From NCBI GenBank assembly GCA_003140785.1, contig PLKY01000211.1, positions 3,622-18,466 of the forward strand: DNA of 14,845 bases, given 5' to 3'. Position numbers and translations under genes: made by a program. The stretch is from Acidobacteriaceae bacterium (GTDB lineage: Bacteria; Acidobacteriota; Terriglobia; Terriglobales; Acidobacteriaceae). This document shows, piece by piece, positions 6,839 to 13,952 of this stretch (positions are counted from its first letter, which is position 1; each line of letters opens with the position of its first letter). The notes beneath the pieces are model-generated. The model had not been told where the DNA came from. It saw only the letters and a program-made list of their open reading frames with translations, and did not search any database.

Positions 6839-7825
6839 ATGGAAGTCCAAAGATATTGTGTATATAACCAGACGCGCGAGAGCTTCCTGAGCCTGGGAGT
6901 AACCGTAACCGATGCGGCGACCGGTCATGTTCGGGAGTTAATTGACAGAGTTAACATCAAGCCAGATAGCGGCCTATGGATGATTCCGTATCGAGGCATT
7001 GTTCCGGCACACGGTCATTCCCCTGTCGATTTGGTTTATCTCGACAGTAACTATCGAGTTATACAGGAAATCGAGTCTTTTTTGACTTCCACTGTCGAGC
7101 CGTTGAAAGACGAGGCTGCAAGCGCTCTGGTGCTGCCGGCTCACACCATCTATTCCTCGCAAACACAGCCGGGAGACCAGATGGTAATTTGTGTAGCGGA
7201 CGAAATGGAGCGCCGATTAGAGCGGCTCTCGGGTTCCATTGCTTCCTTGTCGAATTCCCAGGAAGTCGTAACTTCAAAGGAAAAGCAACCTGGCAATGGC
7301 GCCTCCGCCCCGTTGCAGATCCGCTCAACCGGGAAGCAAAGTACAAATCAGGGGACGGACACTATGGATAACTTAGGGTCAAAGACCGGAAAGCGCGGTT
7401 CGCTCTTAAGCTGGATCCAAAACTGGCTTTCTTCGGATCGGCGGCGTGCACCCCGTCATCCGCTACCCGGGCTCGTTGCCTATTATTGGACCGGCAGCAC
7501 TCCTCGCGCTTACCAGATTGCCGATATCAGTTCGAGTGGCTTCTACGTACTCACGGAAGAACGGTGGTTCCCCGGAACCATGGTTCTGATGACGTTACAA
7601 CGAACGGACAACGCAGGGAAAAACCTCGACGATTCGATCGCTGTCCAGTCGCGGGTTGTCCGCTGGGGCAGCGACGGGCTGGGTCTCGCGTTCGTTCTCT
7701 CGAAGGCACTGGATCCGAACAGCGGAGAATCAATCCGGGAAAACGGCGCGGACAAGAAGATGCTTGAACGATTTCTTGAACGGCTTAAGGATGACTCTGC
7801 GGCATTGCGCGTTGCCGGAAGATAA
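6839..7825 (+). CDS. DUF192-like / PilZ domain fusion protein
   Basis: The protein has 328 residues, and its C-terminal PilZ domain probably makes it a c-di-GMP-responsive regulator or adaptor for the pilus. The N-terminal 130 residues resemble DUF192: SGLWMIPYRG, VDLVYLDSNYRVIQEIE, LVLPAHTIY and PGDQMVI align with GLWIVPC, IDLVYLDREYRIRKI, LPAHSVI and TGDIVEF in the stand-alone DUF192 protein at 12827. A polar linker (about 131-195) follows. The PilZ domain (about 199-305) has the c-di-GMP signature R202-x3-R206 (RRAPRH) and D229-x-S231-x2-G234 (DISSSG). There is no signal peptide or membrane helix. An in-frame ATG at 7364 (residue 176) follows AGGGGACGG and might give a PilZ-only product. 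The DUF192 part lacks the HTFGM-like segment. Confidence 0.85.
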   Translation: MEVQRYCVYNQTRESFLSLGVTVTDAATGHVRELIDRVNIKPDSGLWMIPYRGIVPAHGHSPVDLVYLDSNYRVIQEIESFLTSTVEPLKDEAASALVLPAHTIYSSQTQPGDQMVICVADEMERRLERLSGSIASLSNSQEVVTSKEKQPGNGASAPLQIRSTGKQSTNQGTDTMDNLGSKTGKRGSLLSWIQNWLSSDRRRAPRHPLPGLVAYYWTGSTPRAYQIADISSSGFYVLTEERWFPGTMVLMTLQRTDNAGKNLDDSIAVQSRVVRWGSDGLGLAFVLSKALDPNSGESIRENGADKKMLERFLERLKDDSAALRVAGR

Positions 7826-7981
7826 GCCGAAACCGATCTCAATGCGTTGAACGATCTGCAATCGCTTTCACAAGGCTCGAGTCCGAAGACTTCTCGCACT
7901 TGCGAATGGAAGACCTGACTAGCAACGCCGATCTCCACCGAGAACAAGGCACGCATAGCAAGCCTCGGTGAGGATCTGGAG

Positions 7982-9436
7982 TTAATCTGCGTCTTCGGGA
8001 ATGATCAGAAGAACTTCAACGCGGGCAATTTGCCCGTTGTGCTTGGCCGGCCTGAATTTCCATTGCTGAAGTGCCTGCAACAGAAGACGGGTCTGCGTAA
8101 ACTCCGGCGGGAAAACTAGCGCCAACGATTCGAAATGTCCCGCCTCATCGACGAATCCATGAACCATCAGTGAATCGGCGTTGACATTGGTCGGCGTGTC
8201 GCTGGGACGAACGATGTAAGTTGGCCACGGAGCCTCAATGTGATTCACATTCCCGGCGCTGGCTGCTTCCATTTTGGAAGGAAGCGAATATTGCAAGATC
8301 CAGCTCCTGGCCAAGCCGACATGAAGATACACCGAATATACGAGTCGGCCGCCCCAAAGCTTCGAAGTCTCCGGGAACTCTTCCGCCATGGAGGATCCCA
8401 CAACCACGACGCCGTATTGACCGTTCTGGGGCAACGTAATCCGAGTGAACGTGGGCTCGGTTCCCTGCCCGCCTCCTCCGTTTCCTGAACCGGAGTTACC
8501 GCTCGCGTTTCCGGAGTTTCCTCCGTTACCAACATTCGCCCCATTGCGTGTGCCGGCTGGGCCCGGTGAGCTTCCTGCTGCGCCCTGGCTTTCTTGAGCG
8601 CCCTTTTCGGCGCCGTTACTGTTGGGGTTGCCGGTGCCAGCTTGAGATGAATTACCGGCCTTGCCCGGCCGCATGGCGCCGGACTCCGTGCCAGGCCCGG
8701 TCTGATTCACTGCCGGCAGGGCGATGGTTCCCTTCACCATCTCCTCTTCCGAGACGGAAAGCATGGCTGCCGCACTGGGTTGAATGGAAGATCTGGACGA
8801 AGTCTCCGGTAGCAAATCGCTAACAGTCGCGCCCGAGACAACGACGGGAGCCGATGTACTGGGGGCCGGCATCGGCATGCGCGTTGAAAACGGCGTCGAT
8901 GTAAAAGGCACATCCGCGACGTGCGTTTCAGGTGTAGGCCGCGTCAGGACAGGCCGCGTATTGTTGATGGCGAGCTTCTGGGGTTGAGGAGGAGTGATGA
9001 GTTGAATCTTCGGTCTCTGTGCCGACCAAAGCAACAGGGACGGTAGCTTGGCTTTTGTGATGAGTTGATTCTGCGGGATGTCGGGCTGTACCACGGTTCT
9101 CTCTGCGAGATGCAGTTTCGGAATCTGGAGAGCGCTCGAACTGGGCGCGGCCGGAAGGTCGTGCGGAGACGGGGTATGCGCTGTCGAGTTTTGGCCTGGA
9201 TACATGCCGCTGTTAGCGGAATTCTGCCTTCTCACGGGATCCGGAAGAGTAATGTCGACCTGGCGAAGCGTATAGCGGTCAGCAGCGGATCTCATGTTAA
9301 TGCGAGGAGCGAAAAGGAAGCCGTAAACAACTACGCCCACAACGAGGATGTGCACCAGCACCGAGACCACAAAGGAATATGGTCGTTGGTGCCCTCGCGG
9401 GGGTACCGCAAAAAGTGAAATCGGGGAAGTCCCCAT
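7982..9436 (-). CDS. TonB-like energy transducer family protein
   Basis: The protein has 484 residues and lies on the opposite strand, inside the tad region. After a short cytoplasmic start (MGTSPISLFAVPPRGHQ), one membrane helix (about 21-43) anchors it. A long proline-rich stretch and a Gly/Asn/Ser-rich low-complexity stretch (about 255-345) would span the periplasm. The C-terminus matches TonB_C-type domains: VHGFVDEAGHFESLALV, then LLQALQQWKFRPAKHNG and VEVLLIIP. I chose ATG 9436 because it places the helix as usual and has AGGAGAGG upstream on that strand, although the spacing is long (about 14 nt); the frame stays open to 9574. Such proteins usually couple inner-membrane proton-motive force to outer-membrane transporters. 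A role in pilus export is inferred from location only. Confidence 0.82.
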   Translation of the reverse strand: MGTSPISLFAVPPRGHQRPYSFVVSVLVHILVVGVVVYGFLFAPRINMRSAADRYTLRQVDITLPDPVRRQNSANSGMYPGQNSTAHTPSPHDLPAAPSSSALQIPKLHLAERTVVQPDIPQNQLITKAKLPSLLLWSAQRPKIQLITPPQPQKLAINNTRPVLTRPTPETHVADVPFTSTPFSTRMPMPAPSTSAPVVVSGATVSDLLPETSSRSSIQPSAAAMLSVSEEEMVKGTIALPAVNQTGPGTESGAMRPGKAGNSSQAGTGNPNSNGAEKGAQESQGAAGSSPGPAGTRNGANVGNGGNSGNASGNSGSGNGGGGQGTEPTFTRITLPQNGQYGVVVVGSSMAEEFPETSKLWGGRLVYSVYLHVGLARSWILQYSLPSKMEAASAGNVNHIEAPWPTYIVRPSDTPTNVNADSLMVHGFVDEAGHFESLALVFPPEFTQTRLLLQALQQWKFRPAKHNGQIARVEVLLIIPEDAD

Positions 9437-9968
9437 AGCGGGATCGGATTCCTCTCCTGTTTGGCTTGATCCTACTTTACATGGAGAGTGACTCTTTGTA
9501 AGCAGATGCAAACAGCAAATACAGATGCCTTTTGTTACCTTCACGATGAAAGCCCTGTTGTTTTGATCTTGCATTCAGGCTTGGCGGTTGCCACAGGTTT
9601 CTGCTTGAACATTTCTGAATCAACGGGCGTCTCCAGGGCTCAGCTCCTCGAAAGCCCGGGGGCTAAGACACAATTTAGCAGGGGAAAAGTGGGGAACTTA
9701 GACGGCTGCTGGATGGGTCGAACGGAATTCGAAAGTAACTAGACAGGGTTGTTGCTATTGCTCATAGTAGTGACACAGATCAGCTTGCAATAACAACGTA
9801 GGGAACGAGTCAGGTTGGGTTGCGCGATGAGATTGGTTTTTGACTAACGCTGAAGCTTAAAGCGGTAAAGCTCCAGACCTAGAAGATGCAAAGCAATTGC
9901 GCGCGTTTTCATTTGATGAAATGCACGGTGACAGCAGGGGTACTATAGGTTAAAGGTTCTTTTTTTTG
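9437..9968. other. Divergent intergenic region between the TonB-like gene and cpaB
   Basis: No convincing gene is present. A GTG frame at 9488-9742 lacks a ribosome site and family features. The region holds an imperfect inverted repeat: GTTGTT-gct-ATTGC (9748-9761) against GCAATAACAAC (9787-9797). A T-rich run at 9959-9967 lies directly before the -35-like box of the cpaB promoter. It must contain the promoter for the TonB-like gene on the minus strand, but I could not place it. Confidence 0.5.
9748..9797. repeat. Imperfect inverted repeat upstream of cpaB
   Basis: GTTGTT[gct]ATTGC (9748-9761) pairs with GCAATAACAAC (9787-9797), 11 bp interrupted by a 3-nt bulge, with a 25-bp loop. It has no T-tract, so it is more likely an operator or a structured RNA than a terminator. 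Confidence 0.35.
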
Positions 9969-10000
9969 TTGACGAAGCGCTTGCGCGGTGATGCTATACT
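9969..10000 (+). promoter_or_regulatory. Extended -10 sigma-70-type promoter of cpaB-cpaC
   Basis: TGCTATACT (9992-10000) is an extended -10 box, one mismatch from the best TGNTATAAT. TTGACG (9969-9974) would be the -35 box but at 20 bp spacing, which an extended -10 can tolerate. The perfect palindrome AAGCGCTT lies in the spacer and could be an operator. Transcription would start near 10007. Confidence 0.55.
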
Positions 10001-10006
10001 TCATCG

Positions 10007-10143
10007 TCATTAATCCTCATTTGGAGTCCAACCAAGTGAATCCCTAACTCGGCGGACTCGCCCGCCGTTTCCTATGCGTATGCAAGTGCCGGGATAACGG
10101 GGCCGATGCCAAATTGTAAAGCTAACGAAGACAGGATCTCTGA
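10007..10143 (+). promoter_or_regulatory. 137-nt leader of cpaB with GC hairpin
   Basis: The long untranslated leader contains the stem CGGCGG (10050-10055) / CCGCCG (10062-10067), followed by TTT. Further downstream comes a segment with GGGATAACGGGGCC and GTAAAGCTAACG. No known riboswitch fits. The hairpin with a short T-run could act as a weak attenuator. Confidence 0.3.
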
Positions 10144-10989
10144 ATGAACCGAAGACTGTTGATCATCCTCCTGAGTGCATTCGCAATCGCCGCGATCAGC
10201 ACTTACGTCGTTTGGCGCATGGTAGGGTCACGTTTGAATGTCGCAAAACCGCAGACGTCGACGACCATCGTTGCCGCTGCCAAAGACATCAAGATCGGGA
10301 TAATCCTTGCTCCTGCCGACCTGACGAGTATCCAGATTGTTGGATCGGTTCCGCAAGGCGCCATTCTCGATAAGAAGAACGCAATTGGCCGTGGGGTGAT
10401 TTCGAACATCTATTCGGGAGAGGCAATTCTTGATAACCGCCTCGCTCCGATGGGATCTGGCGGCGGGTTGGCCGCCACAATTAAAGAAGGCATGCGAGCC
10501 TGCGCCATCAAAGTTGATGAAGTCGTCGGCGTGGCGGGATTCGTCACTCCAGGGATGCGGGTCGACGTACTGGTTTCGGGTGTTCCACCAGGCCAGGGAA
10601 ATACTCAAGACACGCAAACTAAAACGCTCCTGCAAAACATCGAAGTTTTGTCTGCCGGCACGGATATCCAGAAAGACGCCGAAGGCAAACCGCAACAGGT
10701 GCAGGTCGTAAATCTTCTAGTTACACCCGAACAGGCCCAGATTCTGGCGTTGGCGAGCAACCAGATGAAGATCCAGTTAGTTTTGAGGAACCCGCTGGAT
10801 ACGACGACCGTAACCGTCCCAGAAACGGCGATGACGAACCTTTTCACCGGAGGAAAATCGCCGCAACACCCAACAGTAGCCGCACCGAGGAAGGCAAAGG
10901 CAGCTGCACCGCCGCCCTTCACAATTACAGTTCAGAACGGCGCAACCAAGACTGAAGAGAAATTTGTTTCTCCCGGGGGGCAACAGTGA
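10144..10989 (+). CDS. cpaB: Flp pilus assembly protein CpaB/RcpC
   Basis: This periplasmic protein is thought to stabilise or gate the Tad secretin channel. It has 281 residues. An N-terminal hydrophobic segment (about 5-25, LLIILLSAFAIAAIS) serves as anchor or signal. A SAF domain (about 42-107) starts at VAAAKDIKIGIILAPADL, and the RcpC domain follows with MRACAIKVDEVVGVAGFVTPG, VDVLVSG, TLLQNIEVLSAG and VNLLVTPEQAQILALA, all standard for the family. The C-terminal tail is rich in Ala, Pro and Lys. Its stop overlaps the cpaC start by 4 bp (GTGA), so the two are translationally coupled. Confidence 0.95.
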   Translation: MNRRLLIILLSAFAIAAISTYVVWRMVGSRLNVAKPQTSTTIVAAAKDIKIGIILAPADLTSIQIVGSVPQGAILDKKNAIGRGVISNIYSGEAILDNRLAPMGSGGGLAATIKEGMRACAIKVDEVVGVAGFVTPGMRVDVLVSGVPPGQGNTQDTQTKTLLQNIEVLSAGTDIQKDAEGKPQQVQVVNLLVTPEQAQILALASNQMKIQLVLRNPLDTTTVTVPETAMTNLFTGGKSPQHPTVAAPRKAKAAAPPPFTITVQNGATKTEEKFVSPGGQQ

Positions 10990-12611
10990 AAGTGAGAACC
11001 GGCGTTACTATTGCCAGTTTGAGTATTTTGGCGTTCGTTACATGCGCCCCGAAGGCTATTCGTGGACAGTTGGTTTCCAAGGCCGGACAGGGCTCGACTC
11101 CTGCTGCCCGGGCGGCTGCGCCTTCGGCTCAGGATCCCGCTCCCCAGGCACCGGCGCCAGCAGCCCAAACTCCGATGCAGCCTGTCGGGCCCTCCAGTCA
11201 GGATTCAGCAAACGACTTATCTGTGACCGTCGGCAAGTCGGTTGTACTCGACCTTGCGCGGCCCATCACCCGCATCGTTGTTGGCTTGGGTGACTATGCC
11301 GAGGCCAGCGCTGTGAGCCCGACTCAGGTTCTGGTGAACGGCAAATTGGCCGGCGAGACGACGCTCATTCTGTGGGACACAGGCGGCGGCCGTCAGTTCT
11401 TCAACGTCACGGTGCGTCCCAGCACGTTCGCATCGCACGACCAGTTGGAGGCCGTGCGGCGTCAATTGCGCACGGAATTGCCGGGGCAGGAACTGAGCGT
11501 GACCACTGAAGGCACCAACGTCTATCTTCGCGGCACGGTTGCAGACCTGAGCAGTTCCAGCCGCGCAGTTCTGATTGCCGGTACGGCCGGGAAAGTCGTC
11601 AACCTGCTGAACGTGAAGATACCGGAGCCCGAGCGGCAAATTCTTCTGAAAGTGCGTTTTGCAAGCATCGATCGCACGAAAGAGAGGCAGCTAGGCATCA
11701 ATTTCTTCAGCACAGGAATTGGAAATACGATCGGCTCGGTGACAACAGGACAGTTTTCGCCCCCAACAGTCACCCCTCAGGTGGGTGCCGCTCCTACCCT
11801 GACGGTCTCGAATGCACTCAACTTGTTTGCCTTTTATCCAGGCTTAAACATCGGAGCAACCATCCAAGCTATGGAGCAGGTGGGTCTGGCTGAGACACTC
11901 GCCGAGCCAAATATTCTGGCACAGAATGGGAAGCAAGCCAGCTTCCTGGCCGGCGGCGAATATCCCTTTCCGATGGTTCAGGGAGCGGGAGTTGGCGGGA
12001 GTGGCGCGGTCACAATCATGTTTAAAGAGTATGGCATTCGGCTGAACTTCATCCCCACCATCACGCCTCGTGGCACAATCCGTTTGCAGGTCGCCCCGGA
12101 GGTGAGTGCATTGGATTTCGGTGACGCCGTTTCGATCGCTGGCTTTGTGGAGCCCGCTATTACCGTACGCAGGGTCAAGACTGAGGTCGAACTTGGTGAT
12201 CGCCAAAGCTTCGCAATCAGCGGCCTTTTGGACAATACCGAAAATGAGACTTTTCAGAAGATACCGTTCCTCGGCGACATTCCAATTCTTGGCAAGTTCT
12301 TCCAGAGCATGTCACGGACAAAAAACAATACTGAACTCATTGTTATCGTGACTCCCGAGATTGTCACGCCCGTGCCGGCCGGAACCGACATAGCGTCGCC
12401 AAAGCGTCCACAGCCGTTCCTGCCGCCCAACTCGAATACGCCGATGAACACGCCCGACGCGGCAAGCTCTCAGCAAACAGTTCCGGCAACGATGCCCGTT
12501 GAGCAGTTAATTGAGAGCATGAAGCCCGAAACGCCCTTGTCCGACAGTAGCAGTTCTAGCGGTGGCGGGGGCGGGGGCGGGGGCGGCGGTGGTGGCAGTT
12601 CGCCTCAATAG
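10986..12611 (+). CDS. cpaC: Tad pilus outer-membrane secretin CpaC/RcpA
   Basis: This is the outer-membrane channel through which the Flp pilus leaves the cell. It has 541 residues with a GTG start overlapping cpaB. A signal peptide covers about residues 1-27, followed by an Ala/Pro/Gln-rich spacer. The pilus-formation N-terminal domain (about 76-143) has SVTVGKSVVLDLARPITRIVVG. A BON-like domain (about 145-210) has LSVTTEGTNVYLRGTVAD. The secretin core (about 215-460) has LLKVRFASIDRTKERQLGINF, ETLAEPNILAQNGKQASFL, KEYGIRLNFIPTI, FQKIPFLGDIPILGKFF and NTELIVIVTPEIV. Odd: the C-terminus ends in Ser5-Gly12-SSPQ, encoded by a G-rich microsatellite. The intrinsic terminator at 12662 closes the cpaB-cpaC unit. 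Confidence 0.95.
   Translation: MKVRTGVTIASLSILAFVTCAPKAIRGQLVSKAGQGSTPAARAAAPSAQDPAPQAPAPAAQTPMQPVGPSSQDSANDLSVTVGKSVVLDLARPITRIVVGLGDYAEASAVSPTQVLVNGKLAGETTLILWDTGGGRQFFNVTVRPSTFASHDQLEAVRRQLRTELPGQELSVTTEGTNVYLRGTVADLSSSSRAVLIAGTAGKVVNLLNVKIPEPERQILLKVRFASIDRTKERQLGINFFSTGIGNTIGSVTTGQFSPPTVTPQVGAAPTLTVSNALNLFAFYPGLNIGATIQAMEQVGLAETLAEPNILAQNGKQASFLAGGEYPFPMVQGAGVGGSGAVTIMFKEYGIRLNFIPTITPRGTIRLQVAPEVSALDFGDAVSIAGFVEPAITVRRVKTEVELGDRQSFAISGLLDNTENETFQKIPFLGDIPILGKFFQSMSRTKNNTELIVIVTPEIVTPVPAGTDIASPKRPQPFLPPNSNTPMNTPDAASSQQTVPATMPVEQLIESMKPETPLSDSSSSSGGGGGGGGGGGGSSPQ
12561..12596 (+). repeat. GGN microsatellite encoding 12 glycines at the end of CpaC
   Basis: Thirty-six bases of GGT/GGC/GGG codons, with a run of GGGGGC hexamers, encode Gly526-Gly537. 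Hexamer slippage would keep frame; single-G slippage would change only the last few residues. Confidence 0.85.
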
Positions 12612-12661
12612 TGCGAACTGTGAATTCTTTTATCTTTTGTAAAGGAATGACGGCATCGCAG

Positions 12662-12696
12662 CAAGCCCTGTCCGCAACAGACGGGGCTTGTTCTTT
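12662..12696 (+). terminator. Intrinsic terminator after cpaC
   Basis: CAAGCCCTGTC (12662-12672) pairs with GACGGGGCTTG (12680-12690), an 11-bp stem with one G-T wobble and a 7-nt loop, followed by TTCTTT. This is the best terminator in the window and separates cpaC from the DUF192 gene. Confidence 0.8.
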
Positions 12697-12826
12697 AGCT
12701 GCGCAGATCGGTTTCCCCTTCAGACTCGCTGTCATTCCTTCCTAGCTGGACCTGCCGCCTACGGATTCATCCGCTTGGATGAGGGGGCGGATTGACAAAA
12801 CTCGAAGGAAGAGGGTGTTGATTTTG

Positions 12827-13234
12827 ATGCCGCTGTTCGATTGGTTCAAGCCACGACGGGCCTCCAAACAAGCTGTGAAGGTTCGAGTCACTAACATCAC
12901 CCGCAATACTCAAATTGCAACGAGCGTCGAGATCGCGGAAAGTGGCGCCAAGCGTTCACGGGGATTGCTGGGACGCAAAGGACTCGGTCCTGGGGAGGGC
13001 CTTTGGATTGTTCCCTGCGAGGCCGTCCATACATTCGGTATGCAATTCTCGATAGACCTCGTGTATCTCGATCGGGAGTACCGGATTCGCAAGATCCGAA
13101 AGAATGTTCGGCCATGGCGTTTATCTGCCTGTCTTCCAGCTCATTCTGTGATCGAGCTTGCCGCAGGTGCCATTCAAGAACACGACGCACAAACAGGAGA
13201 TATCGTGGAATTCTCGACCTTCCATTCGGAGTGA
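12827..13234 (+). CDS. DUF192 family protein
   Basis: This small soluble protein of about 135 residues has a DUF192 domain; the biochemical role of the family is not established. The domain spans nearly the whole protein: VRVTNITRN, KRSRGLLGRKGLGPGEGLWIVPCEAVHTFGM, IDLVYLDREYRIRKI, LPAHSVIELAAGAI and TGDIVEF. The start at 12827 (MPLFDWFKPRR) follows GGAAGAGGG; an ATG at 12779 adds 16 residues but has a poorer ribosome site. No signal peptide is visible, although many DUF192 proteins are exported. It sits between the secretin and pilin genes, downstream of the terminator. A second, degenerate DUF192-like domain is fused to PilZ at 6839, which suggests a recurring link with this pilus. Confidence 0.88.
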   Translation: MPLFDWFKPRRASKQAVKVRVTNITRNTQIATSVEIAESGAKRSRGLLGRKGLGPGEGLWIVPCEAVHTFGMQFSIDLVYLDREYRIRKIRKNVRPWRLSACLPAHSVIELAAGAIQEHDAQTGDIVEFSTFHSE

Positions 13235-13511
13235 GCCTGCCTAACTCAGAGTCGGACGCTGTCGGTGCATTTACAGCGAAATTGTAGGGTTCAAGTAGCT
13301 CTTGCGGGGATTCCGACGAATGAACTTCATTGCGGTCAATAGTCGACCTTTTGAAGTCTAAACGTTACTTTAATACCGTGGCGCGAGCGTCGCAGCAAAG
13401 AGATGAACGACAAAGGGACTTCATCGCCGCACAGTGTTTGATCCCGGGCGCATTGCGAAGTGTCCGCAAATCTTCATCTTGCCGGATTTGAGGATTGACA
13501 CTTTCGTGGGA
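13235..13511. other. Intergenic region, left part of the flp upstream region
   Basis: No gene, terminator or clear promoter was seen in this stretch. A TTGACA at 13495-13500 has no -10 box at usable distance (TATACG follows after only 13 bp). Confidence 0.5.
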
Positions 13512-13555
13512 TGTATACGAGAACGGCAAAGATGCGATCCAACTGTATACTACAG
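13512..13555. promoter_or_regulatory. Tandem TGTATAC sites, candidate upstream activator sequence of flp
   Basis: TGTATAC occurs at 13512-13518 and again at 13544-13550, exactly 32 bp apart (three helical turns). Each contains the palindrome GTATAC. The second lies in a longer perfect inverted repeat, CTGTA-tac-TACAG (13543-13555). They lie about 100-140 bp upstream of the start predicted for the sigma-54 promoter, where enhancer-binding proteins usually bind. Confidence 0.5.
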
Positions 13556-13618
13556 TTTACATTCAATTATGCTTGACTCCTCGTAAGTTATTGATTTCTA
13601 ATGAGTGATATGTAAACT
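13554..13618. repeat. 9-bp inverted repeat upstream of the flp promoter
   Basis: AGTTTACAT (13554-13562) and ATGTAAACT (13610-13618) are perfect inverted repeats with a 47-bp spacer. The right arm ends 7 bp before the -24 box. They could be two half-sites for a looped regulator or a long-range hairpin. Confidence 0.45.
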
Positions 13619-13625
13619 TATCGAG

Positions 13626-13641
13626 TGGCAATGCATTTGCT
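13626..13641 (+). promoter_or_regulatory. Sigma-54 (-24/-12) promoter of the flp pilin genes
   Basis: TGGCAAT-GCAT-TTGCT matches the consensus TGGCACG-N4-TTGCW in all but two positions, with exact spacing. The start would be near 13652, leaving a leader of about 48 nt that carries the small hairpin CCAGC-gtgta-GCTGG (13656-13670). Confidence 0.75.
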
Positions 13642-13699
13642 ATGAGATAGCTAGCCCAGCGTGTAGCTGGAACACAATCCATGCTTAGGAGAACTGGAA

Positions 13700-13894
13700 A
13701 TGAATGAAATGATGCTCAAAATGTATGTCAAGCTGCAGACCTTGATCGCCCGGGAAGAAGGTCAGGATCTAGTTGAATATGCACTCGTCGTAGCCTTGAT
13801 CGCTTTCGGTGCTGTTGCTGCGATGAAGGGCTTGTCCACTGAAATCAACACTGCGTTCAACGTGATCAGCAGCGATCTCGCAAGCTCGCTCTAA
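13700..13894 (+). CDS. flp: Flp/Fap family type IVb prepilin, copy 1
   Basis: This is the structural pilin of the Tad pilus. The 64-residue preprotein has a 21-residue leader ending IAREEG; cleavage after Gly21 by TadV gives a 43-residue mature pilin starting QDLVEYALVVALIAF. It has the Flp hallmarks of Glu5 and Tyr6, then a hydrophobic helix and a short amphipathic tail ending SSDLASSL. AGGAG lies about 9 nt before the ATG. It is the first gene after the sigma-54 promoter, and a paralogue follows 58 bp downstream. High expression is expected for the major subunit. Confidence 0.96.
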   Translation: MNEMMLKMYVKLQTLIAREEGQDLVEYALVVALIAFGAVAAMKGLSTEINTAFNVISSDLASSL

Positions 13895-13952
13895 TTATGG
13901 TGGGTCCCCTGGAAGTCACAGACGGATCGACCGAATATCTTAAGAGAGAACG

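Noticed and set aside
9579..9593. Minus-strand sigma-54-like element for the TonB-like gene (TGGCAAC-CGCC-AAGC)
   Set aside because: The GG and GC dinucleotides and TGGCA match, but the -12 box reads AAGC instead of TTGC, so it was too weak to list.
9488..9742. 84-codon GTG frame in the divergent intergenic region
   Set aside because: There is no ribosome site, no family features and no coding-like composition, and it overlaps regulatory-looking inverted repeats.
10076..10143. c-di-GMP-I riboswitch in the cpaB leader, suggested by GTAAAGCTAACG
   Set aside because: The start codon follows too soon to leave room for the second helix, and the 5' conserved block does not match.
13495..13519. 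TTGACA with TATACG upstream of flp as a sigma-70 promoter
   Set aside because: The spacer is only 13 bp. The TATAC belongs to a palindrome better explained as a regulator site.
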